A DNA stretch of 7,367 nt from Clostridia bacterium (GTDB taxonomy: Bacteria > Bacillota_A > Clostridia > Christensenellales > UBA1242). Positions 1 to 3,801 of the stretch are shown piece after piece. The notes beneath the pieces were generated by a model. It did not search any database and was not told the origin of the DNA. It worked only from the letters and a program-made list of their open reading frames with translations. The stretch covers positions 1-7,367 of the forward strand of contig JAQVQJ010000061.1 in NCBI GenBank assembly GCA_028701635.1, in the 5' to 3' direction. How positions within the stretch are numbered: the first letter of the stretch is position 1; each line of letters opens with the position of its first letter. A program made the position numbers and the translations under genes.

Positions 1-86
1 CAAATGAAGAAACCAATTTCTTGGAAGATGTAAGAAAATTCTTTGAATACAAAGGGATACCCTTTGAAATGGAGAACTTAAAATAA
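1..86 (+). CDS. C-terminus of an unidentified protein (partial)
   Basis: An open frame enters from the left edge (first complete codon at 3) and stops with TAA at 84-86. The 27 visible residues begin NEETNFLEDV and end GIPFEMENLK. They are charged and probably helical, and I cannot assign a family. It is taken as a real gene because it is followed at 89-93 by a GGAGG ribosome binding site for the next gene, as expected inside an operon, and because its codon use (AAA, GAA, ATA) matches its neighbours. The start and most of the protein lie outside the window. Confidence 0.6.
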   Translation, partial: NEETNFLEDVRKFFEYKGIPFEMENLK

Positions 87-100
87 ACGGAGGAAATAAA

Positions 101-289
101 ATGGAAATTGAATTAAAAGAGGAAGGTAATAAAGAAGAATCTTTCAAGTTTAACTCTACTACCACTGGAAAAGTGAATTGGGAACTAAAACTTGTAAGTA
201 ATGAAATAAATGAGGAATTTTGGAAGAGAGTTGATATCAACTTAAAACAAGCCAAAATTAGAGAGGACGAATATCTAAAAAGAGGATAA
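101..289 (+). CDS. Small protein of unknown function, 62 aa
   Basis: The start is fixed by a GGAGG Shine-Dalgarno at 89-93, seven bases before the ATG. The protein is acidic and Lys-rich. An N-terminal charged stretch (residues 1-15) leads to a probable beta segment (about 24-32, GKVNWELKLV) and then a C-terminal helix (37-60). It has no cysteines, no membrane segment and no recognisable motif. It lies 14 bases after the upstream gene and 11 bases before the next, in the same direction, so it is probably co-transcribed. No TATA box precedes it. I do not recognise the family; the small size and operon position fit an accessory protein of a virus or plasmid. Confidence 0.7.
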   Translation: MEIELKEEGNKEESFKFNSTTTGKVNWELKLVSNEINEEFWKRVDINLKQAKIREDEYLKRG

Positions 290-300
290 AGGAGGTTGAT

Positions 301-507
301 ATGGGAATGGACTTAATAGATGTATGCCCTACAAATAGGTATATGTCGCTAAAAGAATTAATGCCTTTATATAAAAAGAAAAAGATAGAAGTAACAATTA
401 AAAATTTAAGGACAATTTATATGAAAGCATACCGAATAGGATATGTTGATAGAAAGAATATATCTAAACTTGGTATGATGGAATATGCCTATAAAAGAAA
501 GAGATGA
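301..507 (+). CDS. Small basic protein of unknown function, 68 aa
   Basis: The start is supported by a very strong Shine-Dalgarno, GGAGGTTGAT at 291-300, directly before the ATG and close to the complement of a canonical 16S rRNA 3' end. The protein is basic (runs KKKK at about residues 25-28 and KRKR at the C-terminus) and looks mostly helical. The pattern around residues 17-60 (SLKELMPLY, then KNLRTIYMKAYRIGYVD) loosely resembles a small helix-turn-helix DNA-binding protein, but I cannot confirm this. Its stop overlaps the next start in an ATGA arrangement at 504-507, so translation of the two is probably coupled. Confidence 0.7.
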   Translation: MGMDLIDVCPTNRYMSLKELMPLYKKKKIEVTIKNLRTIYMKAYRIGYVDRKNISKLGMMEYAYKRKR

Positions 508-896
508 TAACAAATACTAATTTAATTGCAAAACAGAAGAGATTTACTGCTTTTAGGTTTTGTGATGAAAGAAAAGGAGGGTGTGGAAAAAAATTTAATC
601 CTACTTCTAAACACCAATTTTTATGCGAAGAATGTAGAAATAACCATAAAAAGAAATGTTTAATAGAAAGAAGGACTCTTTGTCGCAAGTGCAGAAAACC
701 TTTAAACAAAGAATTGAGGGAACAAGCATACTGCGAGGATTGTATTAAAAAGTTGGTTATTGAAAAAGCTATTAGGGAAAACACTTCTCTTGATATAACA
801 AAAATATCTCTTGATGAAAAACAAATTGAACATTATAAGGAAGTAATTATTTCAAATGCTAATTCCTTTAATTTAAAAGGAAGGAGATACAAATGA
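504..896 (+). CDS. Double zinc-ribbon protein, 130 aa
   Basis: Two four-cysteine clusters are visible: C20, C27, C41, C44 (CX6C-X13-CX2C) and C60, C63, C77, C80 (CX2C-X13-CX2C). Both have the spacing of zinc ribbons or treble-clef knuckles, and both sit in a very basic background (KKCLIERR, RKCRKPLNK). A helical tail (81-130) follows. Such proteins usually bind nucleic acid or mediate protein contacts; no enzyme motif is seen. The ATG overlaps the previous stop (ATGA), and only a weak GA-rich sequence precedes it, so translational coupling probably drives initiation. Its own stop overlaps the next start in the same way. The zinc-binding call follows from the cysteine spacing; the function is inferred only in general terms. 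Confidence 0.8.
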   Translation: MITNTNLIAKQKRFTAFRFCDERKGGCGKKFNPTSKHQFLCEECRNNHKKKCLIERRTLCRKCRKPLNKELREQAYCEDCIKKLVIEKAIRENTSLDITKISLDEKQIEHYKEVIISNANSFNLKGRRYK

Positions 897-1678
897 ATAA
901 TAATTTATTTAAAGAAGAGAATACCTATTATAAAATGGAAAGAGAGTTCGCTGTTGAGGATATAGCAAATTTGTTAGATTCTCCAAAGGTTTTAGGGCTG
1001 GTAGCAAATATAAATGAGGGAAAGAGTAATTTAATCTATTATTTAATAAACGAATTGCAAAAAGTAGGAAATACAAATATTGCTTCTTTTGGATTAAAAA
1101 AAGATTGTGGAGAATTAAAAATTAACTCAATAGCAGAACTTGAAAATATTACAGGACACTCGGTATTTATTGACGAATTACCTGTCCTTTTTGATTTAGA
1201 GAATAGAAAAGAAAAAAGAAGAATAGAAAATACATTGAGATTGATTGCTCACAATAATAATATCCTTGTTCTATGTGGATTGCCTGAAAACTTTAAAAAG
1301 TTTTTATCTGGAAAGATAAATAATTGGCTTCTAAAAAGGATAACAATAGATGATGCTATTAATGGTTCTTCATTAAAAAAAGTTGTTACAAATTATCACG
1401 GAGTAGAGTCTGGTTCAGAAATTTTAAATATTAACAAAGATGAAATGCTTTTGTTTGATGGTAAGCATTACAAAAAATATAATATTCCATATTTGCAAGA
1501 AATGGATACAAAAAAGGACAATAAGAAAATTGTAGAAATAAAAAATGTTCCAGAAAACGTTTCAGAAAACGTTTCATTTTTTGTGGAAAAAAATAATTGT
1601 TCAAAAAAATGTGCTGAAAATGTCCAAGAAGAAGATTTTTTAGATTTAACTAAAAAAGATATTCCGAAAGGTTTATAA
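893..1678 (+). CDS. P-loop ATPase of unknown role, 261 aa
   Basis: Residues 38-45 (ANINEGKS) are a Walker A motif of the AxxxxGKS form. Residues 91-95 (VFIDE) are a Walker B motif with catalytic Asp94-Glu95. A third strand (about 123-130, ILVLCGLP) sits where a sensor strand is expected, after an Arg-rich helix (RKEKRR 105-110; R116) that could supply an arginine finger. The ATPase core ends near residue 200. The last 60 residues look disordered and charged, with a tandem ENVSENVS repeat and C236/C240. The layout is compatible with the ASCE class, which includes FtsK/HerA/A32-type packaging ATPases and Zot-like proteins, but I see no signature that chooses among them. There is no transmembrane segment. 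The start overlaps the previous stop (ATGA) and has AAGGAG at 881-886. The end of the gene carries the next operon's TATA box. Confidence 0.85.
   Translation: MNNNLFKEENTYYKMEREFAVEDIANLLDSPKVLGLVANINEGKSNLIYYLINELQKVGNTNIASFGLKKDCGELKINSIAELENITGHSVFIDELPVLFDLENRKEKRRIENTLRLIAHNNNILVLCGLPENFKKFLSGKINNWLLKRITIDDAINGSSLKKVVTNYHGVESGSEILNINKDEMLLFDGKHYKKYNIPYLQEMDTKKDNKKIVEIKNVPENVSENVSFFVEKNNCSKKCAENVQEEDFLDLTKKDIPKGL
1551..1574 (+). repeat. Two tandem 12-bp repeats inside the ATPase gene
   Basis: CAGAAAACGTTT occurs twice back to back (1551-1562 and 1563-1574), giving a doubled ENVS in the ATPase tail; ENV appears again near residues 242-244. Each unit contains the 8-bp palindrome AAACGTTT. 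Because the unit is a multiple of three, it could simply be slippage in a disordered tail. It could also be a paired protein-binding site about 100 bp upstream of the TATA box at 1672. Confidence 0.7.
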
Positions 1679-1679
1679 A
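1672..1679 (+). promoter_or_regulatory. TATA box (TTTATAAA) for the 1705 operon
   Basis: CCGAAAGG precedes TTTATAAA, matching the BRE-TATA pattern seen at the other promoters in this window. The box overlaps the stop codon of the ATPase gene. Its centre is about 29 bases before the ATG at 1705, so the transcript would begin only a few bases before that codon or at it. Confidence 0.75.
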
Positions 1680-1704
1680 GAATAGATATTTTTTAGATTA
1701 AAAG

Positions 1705-1854
1705 ATGGATTTGGAAAAAAAAGTGATGGACGCAATAAAGATTATTGATAAGAGAATTGATTATTTAAAGAATCACTATGCTATTAATAAAGAAGATAGA
1801 TTAAATGAGTTGGTTAATATAAGAGAGGAGTTAAAAAAAGTATATACACAATGA
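1705..1854 (+). CDS. Small helical protein, 49 aa
   Basis: This short frame runs from ATG 1705 to TGA 1852-1854. It is placed almost exactly where transcription should begin after the TATA box at 1672-1679, and so behaves as a leaderless first gene. No Shine-Dalgarno is present, as expected for that mode. The peptide starts MDLEKKVMDA and continues with a heptad-like alternation of hydrophobic and charged residues; it is almost certainly two helices, perhaps a coiled-coil hairpin, turning near residues 24-29. No function can be named. The next gene follows 36 bases later with an SD site and is probably on the same transcript. It is easy to miss because of its length, but promoter placement and codon use support it. 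Confidence 0.65.
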   Translation: MDLEKKVMDAIKIIDKRIDYLKNHYAINKEDRLNELVNIREELKKVYTQ

Positions 1855-1890
1855 ATAAAAAAATTATAAGTAATTGGAGGTTAAATCAAT

Positions 1891-2154
1891 ATGAGTAATA
1901 CAATAAGAGAATACAAATCTATATCTCACAAGGGATTAAACGAAGGAAGAGATCTATCACTCACTGCAACATCTCAAGGAAAATATCCTTCTGCAATCCA
2001 ATTTACTATTGGAGATAAATATTGTGTTTTATCTGAAAACCAATTATTAGATATGATAAAAACTATAAATAAAAGAATTAAATGCAAAAGAGGATATAGT
2101 GCTACTGAAACTCTTACACCAGAAACAATTAACCCAGAAAGCATTAAACAATGA
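1891..2154 (+). CDS. Small protein of unknown function, 87 aa
   Basis: GGAGG at 1876-1880 lies ten bases before the ATG and fixes the start. Residues about 21-65 look like an antiparallel beta sheet followed by a helix: LSLTATSQG, SAIQFTIGD, KYCVLSENQ, then LLDMIKTINKRI. This strand-strand-strand-helix order is common in small phage and archaeal proteins and loosely recalls the PC4-like ssDNA-binding fold, but there is no sequence signature to prove it. The C-terminal 20 residues are Thr/Pro/Glu-rich and probably disordered. It is the second gene of the 1705 operon and overlaps the next start by ATGA. Confidence 0.75.
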   Translation: MSNTIREYKSISHKGLNEGRDLSLTATSQGKYPSAIQFTIGDKYCVLSENQLLDMIKTINKRIKCKRGYSATETLTPETINPESIKQ

Positions 2155-2420
2155 TTGAACTTATTAAACGAATTTTGAATGTTTTTAAAAAAGAAGTTCC
2201 ATTAGAATTTATACAATACCCTATTGAGAAAGGGAGTTATAAAGTTACCTTCTTAAATGGGGAAATTTTTTATGTTGATGATAAAACGATACAGAGTATT
2301 CTCAATTTAAGGAGAATGGGAGAAAAAAATCTTTTAATGAGAAATGAAGATAATTCTTGTTCAAATATATATAATATTGATTTAATTATACATATAAGAA
2401 AATTGGAAGAGATAAAATAG
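2151..2420 (+). CDS. Small protein of unknown function, 89 aa
   Basis: The ATG overlaps the preceding stop (ATGA at 2151-2154), pointing to coupled translation; no clear Shine-Dalgarno is present. The N-terminus (MIELIKRILNVFKK) is an amphipathic, Lys-rich helix that could touch a membrane, but it is too short and charged to be a transmembrane span. It is followed by a beta-rich middle (GSYKVTFLNGEIFYVDD, residues about 27-43) and a C-terminal helix. No motif is recognised. It is the last gene of the 1705 operon; a new TATA box begins just after its stop. Confidence 0.7.
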   Translation: MIELIKRILNVFKKEVPLEFIQYPIEKGSYKVTFLNGEIFYVDDKTIQSILNLRRMGEKNLLMRNEDNSCSNIYNIDLIIHIRKLEEIK

Positions 2421-2425
2421 AAACC

Positions 2426-2433
2426 TTTATAAA
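2426..2433 (+). promoter_or_regulatory. TATA box (TTTATAAA) for the 2454 gene
   Basis: GAAACC precedes TTTATAAA. The centre lies 24.5 bases before the ATG at 2454, so the mRNA should begin at or next to that codon. It starts six bases after the upstream stop codon. Confidence 0.75.
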
Positions 2434-2453
2434 TATAAAATATATATAACAAT

Positions 2454-2708
2454 ATGCGTGAAAAAAAAATGAGTTGTGAAGTATGCGATAAAGAAGTTCT
2501 ATTTATAAAAGTAAATGACCCTTCAAGTCCATTACACCAAAAATTAGATTCTTCTGAGGGAGTATTGTTTGAAAGAAAATGCTTTTGTAATGATTGTTGG
2601 AATAAGATGCTAAATGGATTTGAAGTAGAAGAAGAGAATGTTAAAGTTCATTATGATGGTATCTCTAAAAAGTTAGATGATATTATTGAAAAATTTAAAT
2701 CTTTTTAA
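2454..2708 (+). CDS. Small zinc-binding protein, 84 aa
   Basis: Cysteines at residues 8 and 11 (CX2C) and at 43, 45 and 48 (CFCNDC) make a likely zinc knuckle pair, with C45-X2-C48 as the second half-site. About 30 residues separate the halves. The tail (55-84) is acidic and helical. The start is chosen because its ATG is exactly where a leaderless transcript from the TATA box at 2426-2433 would begin; an in-frame ATG six codons later (M6) is less well placed. It stands alone, converging on the RHH gene. Similar short CX2C...CX2C proteins are common in archaeal viruses as nucleic-acid or protein-binding factors; no specific role can be given. Confidence 0.75.
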   Translation: MREKKMSCEVCDKEVLFIKVNDPSSPLHQKLDSSEGVLFERKCFCNDCWNKMLNGFEVEEENVKVHYDGISKKLDDIIEKFKSF

Positions 2709-2711
2709 TAC

Positions 2712-2731
2712 AAAAAAATAATAATTTTTTT
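2712..2731. terminator. Two-sided poly-T terminator between convergent genes
   Basis: A run of seven A (2712-2718), which is seven T on the minus strand, and a run of seven T (2725-2731) lie between the stop codons of the two facing genes. Archaeal RNA polymerase can stop at T-runs without a hairpin, so this short segment plausibly ends both transcripts. Confidence 0.6.
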
Positions 2732-2735
2732 AAAA

Positions 2736-3098
2736 TTATATACAGCAAATTTCCATTAATTCTTCTGGGGTTATTTCTTCTTTAAATAAATTTTTATACA
2801 TTTCTGCCCTTGTTGTAGCTACCTCTGGGTTATTTAAAATTGCTTTCTTTGTAGCATTTAAGAATTCTTCTTTTTTTTCCTTTAATTTCTTATCTTTTAT
2901 ATTAACAACTTCTTCTAACTCATCAAGTTCTTTTAATTTAGAATTATAATATTTTCTTTTTTCTTCTATATATTCTTTTGTTAGTAATTCTTTTTCTATA
3001 ACCTCTCTAACAAATTCTGAAATGTTAATATCAAAAGTTTCCAGAGCTTTTTTTATCTCTTTTCCGTATCTGAAGTTAGACATATATGTTTTTTCCAT
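2736..3098 (-). CDS. Ribbon-helix-helix DNA-binding protein with coiled-coil tail, 120 aa
   Basis: The frame is open upstream to 3185, but the start is set at 3098 because that ATG lies 25.5 bases from the centre of a TATA box at 3120-3127, the same spacing as at the MCM promoter. Residues about 6-39 have the ribbon-helix-helix layout: a short strand (MSNFRYG), helix 1 (KEIKKALETF), a turn (DINIS) and helix 2 (EFVREVIEKELL). The INISEFVRE stretch is typical of archaeal CopG/VapB-like repressors and antitoxins. Residues 40-82 are strongly charged and form a predicted coiled coil, followed by a helical C-terminus (91-120). RHH proteins act as dimers on inverted or tandem repeats. The gene lies beside the 15-bp repeats at 3150-3574 and is the best local candidate to bind them and to control its own promoter. 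No toxin partner is visible. Confidence 0.8.
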   Translation of the reverse strand: MEKTYMSNFRYGKEIKKALETFDINISEFVREVIEKELLTKEYIEEKRKYYNSKLKELDELEEVVNIKDKKLKEKKEEFLNATKKAILNNPEVATTRAEMYKNLFKEEITPEELMEICCI

Positions 3099-3119
3099 AC
3101 ATCTATTATAAGTAATTAC

Positions 3120-3127
3120 TTTATAAA
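3120..3127 (-). promoter_or_regulatory. TATA box for the RHH gene (leftward)
   Basis: On the minus strand AGAAAGA precedes TTTATAAA. The centre is 25.5 bases from the A of the ATG at 3098, predicting a leaderless mRNA. The first 15-bp repeat (3150-3164) begins 23 bp upstream of this box, close enough for a bound protein to influence it. Confidence 0.75.
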
Positions 3128-3149
3128 TCTTTCTAAATTGAAACAAAAT

Positions 3150-3284
3150 GCAAAAGCTTATAAAGAGTAATTTATAAAAAAGCAAAAGCTTATAAACTGA
3201 TGTTGTCCTTTGGATTTGCCAATTTTTATCAATTTTATGTGTAAAAGTATCAAATATTTCTAAAAAAAAGCAAAAGCTTATAAA
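3150..3284 (+). repeat. Left iteron array: three direct copies of a 15-bp element
   Basis: Exact GCAAAAGCTTATAAA occurs at 3150-3164, 3182-3196 and 3270-3284, all in the forward direction. The first two are 32 bp apart, close to three helical turns, so proteins bound there would face the same side. Bases around the copies are also similar (A or T before, G or C after). Another TTTATAAA lies at 3171-3178 between copies one and two. These repeats mirror the reversed copies at 3463-3574. Confidence 0.9.
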
Positions 3285-3334
3285 GAGAAGTGGGATTTTT
3301 TAAAAAAAGTTATTTTTATTCTCTCCAAAAAAGG

Positions 3335-3445
3335 TGTTGTATAGTGTTGTATAGCATTATTGTATTGTATAGTGTTGTATAGTATATTATTAATGTATAT
3401 TGTTGTATAGTATCATTATTCTTATTATTATTATTATTATTATTA
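3335..3445. repeat. AT-rich core: TTGTATAG repeats and (TTA)8
   Basis: TTGTATAG occurs five times (3337, 3347, 3365, 3375 and 3403), four of them as TGTTGTATAG; two pairs are exact 10-bp tandems. Eight TTA triplets (3422-3445) follow. There is very little G or C outside the repeat units. This sits between the two iteron arrays and is the natural place for strand opening, i.e. a candidate DNA unwinding element. Confidence 0.85.
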
Positions 3446-3462
3446 TATTTTTACACTATTAG

Positions 3463-3574
3463 TTTATAAGCTTTTGCTTTTTTTCTTGTTTTTATGTGTA
3501 AATTTTAACTTTTCTTGTACAAAGTGAGTTTATAAAGCTTTGCATTGTAAAATCTCGAGTTTATAAGCTTTTGC
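3463..3574 (-). repeat. Right iteron array: three reversed copies of the 15-bp element
   Basis: TTTATAAGCTTTTGC (the reverse complement of the left element) occurs exactly at 3463-3477 and 3560-3574. A variant, TTTATAAAGCTTTGC, lies at 3529-3543. The last two are 31 bp apart, matching the 32-bp spacing of the outermost left pair. All three point towards the core. The variant shares 15 consecutive bases (AAAGCTTTATAAACT) with the promoter at 5841. Confidence 0.9.
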
Positions 3575-3597
3575 ATTTATCTTTGTTTTTTATGTAA

Positions 3598-3658
3598 TTC
3601 GTAAGTGAAAATGACGATTTGCTGGATATTTTTATATAAATACTTTCACTTATCCGAA
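3598..3658. repeat. Long inverted repeat beside the iteron region
   Basis: TAAGTGAAA (3602-3610) pairs with TTTCACTTA (3644-3652). The arms extend with TTCG (3598-3601) and CGAA (3655-3658) after a two-base bulge, giving 13 paired positions around a 33-base AT-rich spacer. It could be a cruciform, a dimer-binding site or an RNA hairpin. No TATA box sits at the right distance to make it an obvious transcript. Confidence 0.7.
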
Positions 3659-3678
3659 CTTAACCAATTCAAGACAAG

Positions 3679-3699
3679 TAGTTACCTAATGGGTAACTA
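3679..3699. repeat. Perfect 8-bp inverted repeat, 5-base loop
   Basis: TAGTTACC (3679-3686) and GGTAACTA (3692-3699) are exact reverse complements around TAATG. It lies about 75 bp upstream of the MCM TATA box. This compact, relatively GC-rich palindrome in very AT-rich DNA suits an operator for a dimeric regulator or a hairpin in a nicking or primer site; the sequence does not decide which. Confidence 0.75.
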
Positions 3700-3772
3700 A
3701 TGCACACAGCCTCTTTGCTTATAAGTATATATTGCCAAAAACATATTTAAGGGAAAAATATATCTAGAAAGT

Positions 3773-3780
3773 TTTATAAA
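3773..3780 (+). promoter_or_regulatory. TATA box for the MCM gene
   Basis: TAGAAAGT precedes TTTATAAA. The centre is 25.5 bases before the ATG at 3802, predicting a leaderless mRNA, which agrees with the lack of a Shine-Dalgarno there. A second TATA-like palindrome, CTTATAAG, lies at 3718-3725, but no start codon is placed for it. Confidence 0.85.
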
Positions 3781-3801
3781 CTGAACAAGTATAGTTAAAC
3801 T

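Larger units (their letters stand above)
3150..3700. other. Probable replication origin (gene-free region)
   Basis: The 703 bases between the RHH gene and the MCM gene hold no supportable protein gene. Two oppositely oriented arrays of a 15-bp element face each other across a core of TGTTGTATAG repeats and a (TTA)8 tract. The outer pairs are almost symmetric about position 3362. Two further dyads (3598-3658, 3679-3699) lie between the arrays and the MCM promoter. Iterons flanking an easily melted AT-rich core next to a replicative helicase gene is the classical arrangement of archaeal and plasmid origins. Against it, the 15-bp element is not an obvious Orc1/Cdc6 ORB box and no initiator gene is in view. 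It could alternatively be a centromere-like partition site or a regulatory region. Confidence 0.65.

Noticed and set aside
464..784. Leftward 106-codon open frame.
   Set aside because: It lies opposite the zinc-ribbon gene; its composition mirrors that gene's codons and it has no promoter or SD.
1851..1898. 15-codon frame overlapping the stop of the 49-aa gene (ATGA).
   Set aside because: It contains the SD site of the next gene and ends just past that gene's start; too short to call.
3099..3185. 29-residue N-terminal extension of the leftward RHH protein (start at 3185).
   Set aside because: It would place the gene's own TATA box inside coding sequence and covers an iteron. The ATG at 3098 has the exact leaderless spacing, and the extension does not resemble the RHH fold.
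3200..3244. 14-codon frame 25.5 bases after a TTTATAAA at 3171-3178.
   Set aside because: Spacing fits a leaderless start, but the BRE is poor and the peptide is too short to support; it is left as part of the iteron region.
3150..3574. CRISPR array.
   Set aside because: The units are only 15 bp, change direction in the middle, and have unequal AT-rich spacers; there are no cas genes.
3611..3700. 29-codon rightward frame inside the intergenic region.
   Set aside because: No TATA box at the right distance and no SD; it spans both dyads, which explain the sequence better.
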